Below, piece by piece: positions 52,470 to 63,821 of a stretch of 64,000 nt of DNA. The translations under genes were made by a program, and so were the position numbers. Position 1 is the stretch's first letter. Every line of letters starts with the position of its first letter. The notes under the pieces are model-generated. The model did no database searches. It had not been told where the DNA came from and saw nothing but the letters and a program-made list of their open reading frames with translations. Source of the DNA: Nocardiopsis sp. FR4 (GTDB taxonomy: Bacteria; Actinomycetota; Actinomycetes; Streptosporangiales; Streptosporangiaceae); contig NZ_VWVV01000003.1 of assembly GCF_009830945.1 (NCBI RefSeq), positions 310,001-374,000 of the forward strand, written 5' to 3'.

Positions 52470-53192
52470 TTGGGATACCGGTACGCCGTCGAGCGGGCCG
52501 ACCGTGCGGATCTGGCGAGCGGGCACGTGCTGCGGTCCGCTCCGGGCTTCCCGGGCTTTCCCGTGCGCCTGGCCAGCGAGCTGTTCCAGAGGGCGATGGT
52601 GCACACGGGGCGCGAGACCGTGCGGCTGTGGGACCCCTGCTGCGGCAGCGGGTACCTCGCCACGGTGCTCGGCCACCTGCACCGTGACCGCCTCACCCAC
52701 GTGCGGGCCACGGACGTGGACGCCGACTCGGTCGCCCTGGCCGCGCGCAACCTGCGGCTGCTGACCGCGGAGGGCCTGGCGGAGCGGGAGGAGGAGCTGC
52801 GCCGGTCGGCCCGGGACTTCGGCCGGGTGTCCTTCGTGGAGCGCGCCGAGGCCGCCCGCGACCTGGCGGCCGGGCTGGCCGCGGCGGGCGGGGACCTGCC
52901 GCACGAGGCGGCGGTGGCGGACGTGTTCACCCTGGAGGGGGCCGTTCCGGCGGACCTGGTGGTGACGGACGTGCCCTACGGCGAGATGACCCGCTGGGAG
53001 GGCGCGGTGCCGGGCGACCCGATGCGGGAACTGCTGGCCTCGCTGGGACGGGTGCTGCCCGAGCGCGCCGTGGTGGTGGTGACCGCCCGGACCCGACGGG
53101 TCGCGCTGCCCGAGGGCGTGCGTGCGCTGGAGCGGGTGCGGGTGGGCAACCGCGCGGCGGCCCTGGTGCGCGCCCGGGACGTCGCGCCGTAG
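52470..53192 (+). CDS. AviRa-like rRNA methyltransferase
   Basis: A 240-residue SAM methyltransferase. The motif I region WDPCCGSGYLATVLG is at ~53-67, ATDVDADSVALAARNL at ~77-92, and TDVPYGEMTRW (motif IV type) at ~170. Length and arrangement fit AviRa, which methylates 23S rRNA and gives avilamycin resistance in its host; here resistance is not shown. TTG 52470 with GGAAGGG upstream is preferred over longer starts. Confidence 0.75.
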   Translation: MGYRYAVERADRADLASGHVLRSAPGFPGFPVRLASELFQRAMVHTGRETVRLWDPCCGSGYLATVLGHLHRDRLTHVRATDVDADSVALAARNLRLLTAEGLAEREEELRRSARDFGRVSFVERAEAARDLAAGLAAAGGDLPHEAAVADVFTLEGAVPADLVVTDVPYGEMTRWEGAVPGDPMRELLASLGRVLPERAVVVVTARTRRVALPEGVRALERVRVGNRAAALVRARDVAP

Positions 53193-53383
53193 ACCGGGGG
53201 ATTTGCCCCGTCACGGTGTGGGATGCGTGACATTCGTCGCAGAAGAGGCATATTCGTGAGCAGGCACGGCGGAGGCCCGCGGTGCCCTCCCCGCACAGCG
53301 GCTTCCGGGCGCGCACGTGCCGTCCGAGCGGTCTTCTACAGCGGAGGCGGCGCGTGTGCCGCACCGCGTGAGGGGGTTCATAC

Positions 53384-53977
53384 ATGAGCACCACCACCGA
53401 CGGCGCCGACGCGCGCGCCACCGGACTCCTGGAGGCCCACCGGGACGTCCGCCGCGCGCACCGCCTCGCGGTCACCCGCCAGGCCTCCTCCGTTCTCCTG
53501 GGCCGACCCGACCAGGTCTTCTTCGAACGTCTGCCGCTGGTGGCCCGGGCGGTCGCGGAACTGCCCTGGGGCCCCGTGCGCACCGGACTGCGCGACTTCT
53601 GCGAACACGCCGCCACCACACCCGAGCCGCTGCTGCGCGAGCACCACGCGGAGGTGTTCGGCCCGCCCCCGGAACGGCCCCTGTGCCTGGCCGGTGACGG
53701 CGCTCCCCCCAGGGAGGAGCTCGCCGCGGCCTACGCCGGGCGGACGGTGCCCGGGGGGCGCGAGCCCGACCACCTGGCGGCCGTGCTGGAGCTCGCGGCG
53801 CGCTCCGACGCGGGCGAGTTCCTCCTGCTGCGCCTGCGCCCCGGGCTGGACCTGCTGGGCGAGGCCCTACGCGACCGCGGCACGCCCTACGCTCGGGTCG
53901 TGGACGCCGTCCGGGCGTCCCTGGCCGGGGACCCGCTGGTCCCGCCGCAGCGGACCGACACCGACGCCGTCGGCTGA
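53384..53977 (+). CDS. NarJ/TorD-like molybdoenzyme chaperone
   Basis: A 197-residue helical protein with VLLGRPDQVFFERLPLVARA, LREHHAEVFG and REPDHLAAVLELAAR, which resemble the NarJ chaperone that inserts the molybdenum cofactor into nitrate reductase. No narGHI genes are nearby. ATG 53384 follows a GAGGGGG ribosome site. It lies 24 bases before the DUF5996 gene in the same direction. Confidence 0.6.
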   Translation: MSTTTDGADARATGLLEAHRDVRRAHRLAVTRQASSVLLGRPDQVFFERLPLVARAVAELPWGPVRTGLRDFCEHAATTPEPLLREHHAEVFGPPPERPLCLAGDGAPPREELAAAYAGRTVPGGREPDHLAAVLELAARSDAGEFLLLRLRPGLDLLGEALRDRGTPYARVVDAVRASLAGDPLVPPQRTDTDAVG

Positions 53978-54001
53978 ACGGCGGGAAGGAGAACCGCGAC
54001 C

Positions 54002-54940
54002 ATGGAGCTGTTCCCGGATTTTCCGTTGGACTCCTGGTACGACACCAAACAGACCCTGCACCGCTTCGAACAGATCGTCGGCAAGGTGCGCCTGCACCAC
54101 AGCCCGCGCCGCAACCACTGGTGGCACGTGCCCTTCCACCTGACCGGGAACGGGATCACCTCGCGTCCCATGGGGATGGTGGACGGCAACCCGGTCTTCA
54201 CCGTGGACTTCGACTTCGTCCGCCACCAGCTGGTCGCCTCGACCCTGGACGGGGGCACGGCCTCCTTCCCCCTCCAGGGCAACAGCGTGGCCTCCTTCTA
54301 CCTGCGGTTGCAGTCGGCGCTGGACAGCCTGGGCGTGGACGGCGGCATCCCGCTGGCCCGGCCCTTCGACCTGCCCGACGCCGACCGGCCCTTCAGCCAG
54401 GACCACGAGCACGCCACCTACGTCCCCGAGCACGCCACCCGGTACTGGCAGGTGCTCAGCCAGGTCAACCTGGTGCTGGAGGAGTTCGCCGCGGGCTTCT
54501 CCGGCAAGACCAGCCCCGTGCACCACTTCTGGCACACCTTCGACATCGCGGTCACCCGTTTCTCCCCGCACCCGGTCCCGCAGCCGCCGGAGGCGGGCCA
54601 GCTGGTGCGCGAGGCCTACTCGCGGGAGGTGGTCAGCTTCGGGTTCTGGTTCGGCGACGACGACATCCCCGAACCCTGCTTCTACTCCTACACCGCGCCC
54701 GAACCCGAGGGGCTCACCGACCAGCCGCTGCGCCCGGACGGGGCCGAGTGGGTGGCCAGCGGGAACGGGCACCTGGCGCTGCTGCGCTACGCCGACGCCC
54801 GCAAGGCCGCCGACCCGCGCGCCACCGTCCTGGAGTTCCTGGAGAGCGCCTACCGGGCGGGGGCGGGCCTGGCGGGCTGGGACATCGCCACGCTGGCGTG
54901 CCCGGGCGGGGTCACCGACCCCCACCCGGGCGCCCGCTGA
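54002..54940 (+). CDS. DUF5996-family protein
   Basis: A 312-residue protein with the DUF5996 hallmarks LDSWYDTKQTLHRFEQIVGK and NHWWHVPFHLTGNGI near the start, and FWHTFDIAVTRFS in the middle. Many aromatic residues; no signal or membrane segment. Its biochemical function is unknown. AAGGAG precedes its ATG, and it probably forms an operon with the NarJ-like gene. Confidence 0.85.
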   Translation: MELFPDFPLDSWYDTKQTLHRFEQIVGKVRLHHSPRRNHWWHVPFHLTGNGITSRPMGMVDGNPVFTVDFDFVRHQLVASTLDGGTASFPLQGNSVASFYLRLQSALDSLGVDGGIPLARPFDLPDADRPFSQDHEHATYVPEHATRYWQVLSQVNLVLEEFAAGFSGKTSPVHHFWHTFDIAVTRFSPHPVPQPPEAGQLVREAYSREVVSFGFWFGDDDIPEPCFYSYTAPEPEGLTDQPLRPDGAEWVASGNGHLALLRYADARKAADPRATVLEFLESAYRAGAGLAGWDIATLACPGGVTDPHPGAR

Positions 54941-55119
54941 CCCCGCCCTGGGGCCGGCGGGCCCTCCTCGTCCCTCCGGCCGACGGCACCGCCCCGGGGC
55001 GGTGAGGGGCGCCTCCGGTGACCGGGGGTGACCACTCCACGGGGTGTACACGGGCGTTATGTATGGGAACGTGGAGGTCGGCCCGTGCATGACGTGTGCG
55101 CGAACACAGGGGGAGTGCC

Positions 55120-55407
55120 ATGGACCTGAAGGTCGTCGACGTTCCGGAGCGGTCGCGCTACGAGGTGAGCGCGGACGGTGAGGTGGTGGGGTTCTGCGCC
55201 TACCACCTGATCGAGGACGGCGTGTACGCCCTGCCGCACGTGGAGGTCGACCGCTCCGTCGAGGGCCGCGGCGTGGCCAGCCGCCTCATGGGCGAGGCCC
55301 TGGACGACATCCGCCGCCGCGGCCTGCGGGTGGTGCCCATCTGCCCGTTCGTGCGGGCCTACATCCGCAGGAACCCCTCCTACGCGGACCTGGTCCACGA
55401 GGGCTGA
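55120..55407 (+). CDS. Small GNAT-type acetyltransferase
   Basis: A 95-residue COG2388-type protein with the acetyl-CoA site VEGRGVASRLMGEALDD (residues ~48-64) and the C-terminal CPFVRAYIRRNPSY. Such minimal GNAT proteins have unknown substrates. GGGGGAG precedes the ATG. Confidence 0.9.
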   Translation: MDLKVVDVPERSRYEVSADGEVVGFCAYHLIEDGVYALPHVEVDRSVEGRGVASRLMGEALDDIRRRGLRVVPICPFVRAYIRRNPSYADLVHEG

Positions 55408-55635
55408 GCCCGGAGGCGCGAGGGCCGGGGCGGGAGAACGGCAGCGCCCAGGTACCTGCGATCGCTGAGCCCGGGGGCGCGGGGTCCCGGCCCGGCCGCC
55501 GGGCCGGGAGCGGCGGGGAACACGGTAACGGGTGCATCACCATCCGACCACAGCACACACGCGGCGGTGATTCCGCGCACTTCAGGGGTATGTGGGGGCG
55601 GTTGTCCTTCTTTGGAGCAAAGGAGCCCCATACCC

Positions 55636-57135
55636 GTGTTAGTCGCAGACGCAACTCCCACCCTCGACGCGCGCCTGACCGAGGCCATCGGAACGTTCAA
55701 CAACGACTTCTTCTGGTCCTGGGTGCTGATCCCGCTGCTGGTGGCGGTCAGCCTGTACGTGACGGTCCGGACGGGCGTGGTGCAGATCCGCATGCTCCCG
55801 GAGATGTTCCGGGTGCTGCGGAGCCAACCCGAGACGGCCCCGGACGGCAAGAAGGCCGTCTCCTCGATCCAGGCGTTCATGATCTCGGCCGCCGCCCGCA
55901 TCGGCACCGGCAACATCGTCGGCGTGGCCGTCGCGATCTCCCTCGGCGGCCCGGGCGCCGTCTTCTGGATGTGGCTGATGGCGATCGTCGTCGCCGGGGC
56001 CAGCTTCATCGAGTCCACCCTGGCCCAGCTGTACAAGGTCCGGGACTCCACCGGCTACCGGGGCGGCCCCGCCTACTACATGGAACGGGGCCTGGGCCAG
56101 CGCTGGATGGGCATGCTGTTCGCCGTCGTGCTCATCCTGACCTTCCCCATGGTCTTCAACGCGGTGCAGAGCAACACCATCGCCGGTGCCGTGGCCAACT
56201 CCTCCGAGAACCTCGGCGCGGCCCCGGGCACGTGGCTGTCGGTCGTGGTGGGCGTCGCGGTCGTGGCGGTCACCGCCCTGGTGATCTTCGGCGGCGTCCG
56301 CCGGATCGCGCGCACCGCACAGGCCCTCATCCCGGCCTTCGCGGCGATCTACCTGGTCATGGGCCTGGTCATCGTGGGGATGAACATCGACCAGGTCCCG
56401 GCCATGTTCGTGCTGATCTTCGAGCACGCCTTCGGCATCCGCGAGTTCGCCGCGGCCGGTCTGGCCACGGTGATCATCCAGGGCGTGCGCCGGGGCATGT
56501 TCTCCAACGAGGCTGGCCTGGGCTCGGCCCCCGTCGCCGCGGCCAGCGCCTCGGTCAGCCACCCCGCCAAGCAGGGCCTGGTGCAGAGCCTGGGCGTCTA
56601 CTTCGACACCCTGGTGGTCTGCTCCATCACCGCCTTCATCGTCCTCATCGGGTACCAGGAGGGCACCGGCGAGCAGCTGGAGGGCGACCTCACCCAGCTC
56701 GCGGTGACCGCCGCGCTGGGCCCGTGGGCGCTGCACCTCATGACGCTGATCATCGTCCTGGTGGCGTTCACGTCGGTGCTGGGCAACTACTACTACGGCG
56801 AGTCCAACCTGGAGTACCTCACCGCCAACCCGGGCGTCATGACCGGCTACAAGGTGGTCTTCCTCGTCGCCAGCTTCCTGGGCGCGCTCGGCTCGATCGA
56901 CCTGGTCTGGACGCTGGCCGACACGACCATGGGCATGATGGCGCTGGTCAACCTCATCGCCATCACACCGCTGGCCGCGATCGCGGCGCGGCTGCTCAAG
57001 GACTACACGGACCAGCGGCGCCAGGGCATCGACCCCGTCTTCACGCGGGACCGCCTGCCCGGCCTGCGGGGAGTGGAGTGCTGGGAGCCCGAACGGACGG
57101 AACCCGCCGCCGCGACGGACGAGGTCTCGTCCTGA
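55636..57135 (+). CDS. Sodium/alanine symporter (AGCS family)
   Basis: A 499-residue transporter with about 11 membrane helices. The family motifs AAARIGTGNIVGVAVAISLG (~81-100) and GMFSNEAGLGSAP (~294-306) are present. It takes up alanine or glycine with Na+. GTG 55636 with AGGAG 10 bases upstream is preferred to an upstream ATG that lacks a ribosome site. A hairpin follows the gene. Confidence 0.9.
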   Translation: MLVADATPTLDARLTEAIGTFNNDFFWSWVLIPLLVAVSLYVTVRTGVVQIRMLPEMFRVLRSQPETAPDGKKAVSSIQAFMISAAARIGTGNIVGVAVAISLGGPGAVFWMWLMAIVVAGASFIESTLAQLYKVRDSTGYRGGPAYYMERGLGQRWMGMLFAVVLILTFPMVFNAVQSNTIAGAVANSSENLGAAPGTWLSVVVGVAVVAVTALVIFGGVRRIARTAQALIPAFAAIYLVMGLVIVGMNIDQVPAMFVLIFEHAFGIREFAAAGLATVIIQGVRRGMFSNEAGLGSAPVAAASASVSHPAKQGLVQSLGVYFDTLVVCSITAFIVLIGYQEGTGEQLEGDLTQLAVTAALGPWALHLMTLIIVLVAFTSVLGNYYYGESNLEYLTANPGVMTGYKVVFLVASFLGALGSIDLVWTLADTTMGMMALVNLIAITPLAAIAARLLKDYTDQRRQGIDPVFTRDRLPGLRGVECWEPERTEPAAATDEVSS

Positions 57136-57170
57136 CCCGTACCGGCTGACCCGTACCGGAGCACCCGGCT

Positions 57171-57207
57171 GTGTGGGGCGGAGGGGAGTACACCCTTCGC
57201 CCCACAC
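57171..57207 (+). terminator. Hairpin after the symporter gene
   Basis: A 10-base stem (57171-57180 with 57198-57207) that can extend inward, 35 bases after the stop. No T-run, so moderate confidence. Confidence 0.5.
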
Positions 57208-57346
57208 GCATCACGAGCCCCATTCCGTGATGAAACCCCTCAGGTGATGCGTTTTCGTGCGTCCGTGTTCTTTCGGTCACGGCGAATAATCGCTAGTGTT
57301 CTGGGTCACAGTTGTGGCGGCCCGTGTGTCTCTTCGAGGGAGTCCG

Positions 57347-57946
57347 ATGTCCATCGTCTCAATCGAGCCCGCCACCGCCGAGCGGTGGGAAGACCTGGAG
57401 AACCTGTTCGGACCGACCGGAGCGTACGGGCACTGCTGGTGCACGTTCTTTCGCAGGCGCGCCAAGGACCACACGGCGAGCACCTCCTGCGAGCGCTCCA
57501 GACGCGGTGTGGACAACAAGGAGGAGTTGCGTCGTCTGACCCTGGAGGGGCGGATCCCCGGCCTGCTGGCCTACGACGAGGACGGCCCGTGCGGCTGGGT
57601 CTCCGTGGCGCCCCGGGAGGACTTCATCCGGCTGTCGCGGTCGCGCTCCCTGCGCCCCGCCGACCCCCACGAACCCGGGGTCTGGGCCCTGGTCTGCTTC
57701 TGGCTGCCGCCCCGGCGCCGCCGCCGGGGGCTGGGCAGCCGCCTGCTGGACGGGGCGATCGAGTACGCCCGCACCAACGGCGCACGCGTTCTGGAGGCCT
57801 ATCCGGTGGACACGGCCGGGGGGCGGGCGCCCAGCGCGGAGGTCTACACCGGCACGGTGGAGATGTTCCGGCGGGCCGGGTTCACCCTGGCCAGCCACCA
57901 CGCGAGCGAGCGGGTCGTCGCCCGCCTGGAGCTCAAGACGGAGTGA
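57347..57946 (+). CDS. GNAT-family N-acetyltransferase
   Basis: A 199-residue acetyltransferase with the CoA-binding loop RRRRGLGSRLLDGAIEYART (about residues 124-143) and a downstream YTGTVEMFRRAGFT strand. It starts at ATG 57347 behind GAGGGAG. The substrate is unknown; an N-terminal HCWCTF segment is typical of a subgroup of actinobacterial GNATs. Confidence 0.88.
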   Translation: MSIVSIEPATAERWEDLENLFGPTGAYGHCWCTFFRRRAKDHTASTSCERSRRGVDNKEELRRLTLEGRIPGLLAYDEDGPCGWVSVAPREDFIRLSRSRSLRPADPHEPGVWALVCFWLPPRRRRRGLGSRLLDGAIEYARTNGARVLEAYPVDTAGGRAPSAEVYTGTVEMFRRAGFTLASHHASERVVARLELKTE

Positions 57947-58274
57947 CGGAGTAGCCTCCGCCCCCGATTCCCCGATCCCCCGATCCCCGCAACCGGTCGC
58001 ATCCCGACCCCCTCCCCGCCGCCGGTCCCCACAGCCGGTCGCGTCCCGGTCCCCCTCCCGTCCGTTCCAGGCCCCGCCAGCCCCTTGGGCACCGAGCGGG
58101 GCCTTCGCCGTCTCCGGGACCCGGTCGCCCGGGTACCCCCGCCGGGTATGGTGGCCGAAGGGCGGGGCCGCCGTCCGGCGCGCCTCCCCGGGGGATCCGG
58201 GGCGGTGGTGTGGCCTGGAGGAACGTGCTCTCGTGGCTGTTGGGTTCCCTGTGTCCGGTGATGCGGGTGGTCAT
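57947..58274. other. Intergenic region before the copper operon
   Basis: C-rich, low-complexity sequence in its first part (about 57955-58070, repeated CCCCGATCC and CCGGTCGC motifs), no gene seen. The copper-controlled promoter begins at 58275. Confidence 0.4.
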
Positions 58275-58305
58275 TTGACATCCAGATACCCCTAAGGGGT
58301 ATATT
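58275..58305 (+). promoter_or_regulatory. Copper-responsive promoter with CsoR-type box
   Basis: TTGACA (58275-58280) and TATATT (58300-58305) are 19 bases apart, and the dyad ATACCCCT-A-AGGGGTAT (58286-58302) fills the spacer and overlaps the -10. This matches the CsoR operator type; repression would be lifted by Cu(I). No csoR gene is in the window. Confidence 0.8.
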
Positions 58306-58364
58306 GGCGGTATCGGAGGACGGTCCACGGGGACCGGTACACCACATACGGCCCAGGAGGCGAA

Positions 58365-58580
58365 ATGGCTGCCACCACCACCGCTGTTTACACCGTTGAC
58401 GGCATGAGCTGCGGACACTGCGTCAACTCCGTCACCGAGGAGGTCAGCGGGGTTCCGGGGGTCACCGACGTCAAGGTCGACCTCGACAGCAAGAAGGTGA
58501 CCGTCACCAGCGAGGGGCCGCTCGACGAAGCGTCGGTCCGCTCCGCCATCGACGAGGCCGGGTACGAGGTCCGCGACTGA
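58365..58580 (+). CDS. copZ: CopZ-type copper chaperone
   Basis: A 71-residue heavy-metal-associated domain with the Cu(I)-binding MSCGHC motif (residues ~14-19) and the conserved DLDSKKVTV strand. It delivers copper to the ATPase encoded next. The ATG has AGGAGG upstream. Controlled by the CsoR-type promoter 60 bases upstream. Confidence 0.93.
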   Translation: MAATTTAVYTVDGMSCGHCVNSVTEEVSGVPGVTDVKVDLDSKKVTVTSEGPLDEASVRSAIDEAGYEVRD

Positions 58581-58722
58581 CCCGGGCGCGGCCGCGGGGA
58601 CCGGCCCCGCCGGGCCCCGCGGCGCCGTCCCGGGGCGGCCGGCCGCCGCCGCGCGGCGCTGTCGCCACCCGGTGCCCGCCACCACACACTGTCGAGGACA
58701 TCCGAGCACGTCCGGGGGATCC

Positions 58723-61002
<2,280 letters not shown>

Positions 61003-61371
61003 GCCCCCGGCCCGCCCGCCCCGGTCGCGGTCCCGGGGCGGACGCGGTGGGGGAGCGCGCGCGGCGCCGGGCGGGCCCCGAACCGGTGCCCCTGCGTGCA
61101 CGCTCGGGGACGCAGCGGAGCAGGAAAATCCGGCGGCGAAACCGCAGATGACGGCGGCTGACTCGGCGAACGCGGCACAACCGGGTCTCGCGCCCCGCGG
61201 GGGAGTCCCGCTAGGGTTGCGCGAGGCTGCACGGTCCGGGCCCAGTCTCCGTACCGTACGGCCGCCCCGTCCGGGAACCCCCGGCCCCGCTGCCCCCGGC
61301 GCCCGCCCACGACCCCCCGACGTGAAGAACGGACCCCAGCCCGTACCCGACCGCACCAGCCGAGGTCCCCC
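61003..61371. other. Intergenic region before the P450 pair
   Basis: About 370 GC-rich bases. No gene or clear promoter hexamers identified. Confidence 0.35.
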
Positions 61372-62727
61372 GTGTCTTCTGGATGCCCCCGCGCCGCACT
61401 GCACCGCACCGAGCCGCACCCCGACCCCTACGCCGTCTACGCCAAGATGCGCGCCGAGCACGGGCCGGTGGTCCCGGTCGAACTCGAGCCGGGCGTGCAC
61501 GGCTGGCTGGTCACGGACTACGCCACGCTCATCGCCTGGTCCCGGGACACCACCACCTTCAGCCACGACTCCCGGCTGTGGCGGGACTTCACCGAGGGAC
61601 GGGTCGACCCGGACTCCCCGCTGCTGCCGATGATGGCGCCCCGCACCAACGCCCTGTTCGTGGACGGCGTGGAGCACCACCGCTACCGGCGGGCCATCAC
61701 CGACTCCCTCGGCGCCGTGGACACCGAGCACCTGCGCCGGATCACCACCCGCTACGCCGACCGCCTCATCGACGAGTTCTGCGAGCGCGGCAGCGCCGAC
61801 GCCCTCAACGAGTACGCGCGCATGCTGCCGCTGCTGGTGATGAACGACCTCTTCGGCCTGGACCGGGAGCAGGGGGTGCGCTTCGTCACCGCCATGCGCA
61901 ACCTGTGGCTGGGCGTGGAGGCCGAGCGGTCCAACGCCGAGGCCGAGCGGGTGCTGTCCGAGGTGGTCTCGGCCAGGCACCGCGCTCCCGGCGACGACCT
62001 CACCACCCGGCTGCTCCAGCACCGTGCCGCCCTGAGCGACGAGGAGGTGATCATGCAGCTCCTGCTCGTCATCGCCGCCGCCAACGAGCCGACCGCCAAC
62101 CTGGTCAACGCGGCCCTGCGCTCCGCCCTCACCGACAGCGCCCTGACCGGCCCCGGCGCGCCCTCCCTGTCCGACGCGGCCCTGAACGACCTGGTGGAAC
62201 GGGTCCTGTGGCAGGACCCGCCGATCACCAACTACCCGGCCATCTACCCGCGTGTGGACGTGCCCCTCGGCGACGGCCGGGTGGTCGAGGCGGGATCGCC
62301 CGTCCTCCTCGGCTTCGCCGCCGCCAACCACTTCTTCGTGCAGGAGAACGCCGAGCGCATGGCGGAGACCCGGAACCGGGCGCACGTGGCCTGGGGCGCG
62401 GGCCCGCACCGGTGCCCCGCCCGGGACGAGGCCACCACCATCGCCATCATCGCGGTGCGCGTGCTCCTCACCCGGCTCCCGGGGCTGCGCCTGGCGGTCC
62501 CGCCCCAGGAGCTGCGCTGGCAGCTGTCGGCGCTGTCCTGGATCCCCGTGCAGCTCCCCGTCGTGTTCGACCCCCAGGTGCCCCCGCCGTCCGAACCCCC
62601 GGAAGGAACCTCTTGGAGCCCGTCCGACTCGCCCCCGGAAACCTCCGCGCCCAGGCAGCCCACCTCCGTGAGCTCGGGCCTGTCATCCCTGTCGAACTTC
62701 CTGGTGAGGTTGCTGCGTGGGTCGTGA
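61372..62727 (+). CDS. CYP157-like cytochrome P450 lacking the ExxR motif
   Basis: A 451-residue P450. Heme loop VAWGAGPHRCPA (about 341-352) with the Cys ligand present and Trp in place of the usual Phe. In the K helix, where most P450s have ExxR, it reads VERVLWQDPP, so the Arg is replaced and a Trp follows. This is the known peculiarity of the CYP157 family of Streptomyces. The I helix AAANEPTANL also departs from the usual AGxxT. The last ~38 residues overlap the second P450 gene. GTG 61372. Substrate unknown. Confidence 0.85.
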   Translation: MSSGCPRAALHRTEPHPDPYAVYAKMRAEHGPVVPVELEPGVHGWLVTDYATLIAWSRDTTTFSHDSRLWRDFTEGRVDPDSPLLPMMAPRTNALFVDGVEHHRYRRAITDSLGAVDTEHLRRITTRYADRLIDEFCERGSADALNEYARMLPLLVMNDLFGLDREQGVRFVTAMRNLWLGVEAERSNAEAERVLSEVVSARHRAPGDDLTTRLLQHRAALSDEEVIMQLLLVIAAANEPTANLVNAALRSALTDSALTGPGAPSLSDAALNDLVERVLWQDPPITNYPAIYPRVDVPLGDGRVVEAGSPVLLGFAAANHFFVQENAERMAETRNRAHVAWGAGPHRCPARDEATTIAIIAVRVLLTRLPGLRLAVPPQELRWQLSALSWIPVQLPVVFDPQVPPPSEPPEGTSWSPSDSPPETSAPRQPTSVSSGLSSLSNFLVRLLRGS

Positions 62728-63821
62728 CCACCCACGCGGCGGTCACCGAGGCCCTGGCCGACCCGCGCGTGCAGAAGGACAAGAGGCACTGGCGGGCCCT
62801 CAACGCCGGTGAGGTCCCGCCGGACTGGCCGCTGATCTCCTGGATCATCGCCGAGAACATGCTCACCAGCGACGGCGAGGAGCACACCCGCCTGCGCAAG
62901 CTGGTCTCCAAGGCCTTCACCCCGCGCCGCGTCGAGCGCATGCGCGGGGGAGTGGCCGACCTCGTCGAGAGCCTGCTGGACCGGGTGGAGGCCGAGGCCG
63001 CGGCCTCCGGGGACGGTGTGGTCGACCTCAAGGCGCTCCTGGCCCAGCCGCTCCCGGTGACGGTGATCAGCGACCTGTTCGGCCTGGACGAGGAGTCCCG
63101 GCCCCGGCTGGCGGAGCCGGTGCGCTCCTTCTTCGACCAGAGCGTCACCCCCGACCAGGCCATGGCGGCCTTCGCGGGGATGTGGGAGACGCTCACCGCG
63201 CTCGTCGCGGCCAAGCGCGCCGAACCCGGCGACGACCTCACCTCCGCCCTCATCGCCGCCCGCGACGAGGAGGACCGGCTCAGCGAGGACGAGCTGGTCT
63301 GGAGCCTGGTACTCATCATCAGCGCGGGCTACGAGACCACCGTGAACCTCATCGCCAACGCGGTCCGGGCGCTGGTCAACCAGCGGGACCAGCTCGACCT
63401 GGTGCTGCGCGGCGAGGTCGCGTGGTCCACGGCGGTGGAGGAGGTGCTGCGCTGGGACGGGCCGGGCGAGTTCGTACCGATGCGCTACACCACCGAGGAC
63501 ATCGAGTTGGCGGGGGTGGCCGTCCCGGCGGGGGAGGCCCTGCTGATGGGCTACGCCTCGGCCGGACGCGACGAGCGGCGCCACGGACCGACCGCGCACC
63601 TGTTCGACGTCACCCGCGAGGACACCTCGCACCTGGCCTTCTCCCACGGGCGGCACTACTGCCTGGGCGCGAGCCTGGCCCGCCTGGAGGCCCTCGAAGC
63701 GCTGCCCCGCCTGTTCGCGCGCTTCCCCGGGCTCGACGTCGCCGTGCCCGACGACGAACTGGTGCCGCTGCCGTCGATCATCGTCGCCGGGGTGGAGGCC
63801 CTGCCCGTGCGCCTGCGCTGA
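62613..63821 (+). CDS. Cytochrome P450 (CYP154-like pair partner)
   Basis: A ~402-residue class I P450 with all hallmarks: I helix ISAGYETT (about 237-244), K helix EEVLRWDGP with ExxR, and heme loop FSHGRHYCLG (about 343-352). TTG 62613 with GGAAGGAA close upstream gives the normal length and begins LEPVRLAPGN. It lies inside the end of the first P450 gene, overlapping by 115 bases in another frame, so the two are probably cotranslated. Substrate unknown. Confidence 0.88.
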   Translation: MEPVRLAPGNLRAQAAHLRELGPVIPVELPGEVAAWVVTTHAAVTEALADPRVQKDKRHWRALNAGEVPPDWPLISWIIAENMLTSDGEEHTRLRKLVSKAFTPRRVERMRGGVADLVESLLDRVEAEAAASGDGVVDLKALLAQPLPVTVISDLFGLDEESRPRLAEPVRSFFDQSVTPDQAMAAFAGMWETLTALVAAKRAEPGDDLTSALIAARDEEDRLSEDELVWSLVLIISAGYETTVNLIANAVRALVNQRDQLDLVLRGEVAWSTAVEEVLRWDGPGEFVPMRYTTEDIELAGVAVPAGEALLMGYASAGRDERRHGPTAHLFDVTREDTSHLAFSHGRHYCLGASLARLEALEALPRLFARFPGLDVAVPDDELVPLPSIIVAGVEALPVRLR

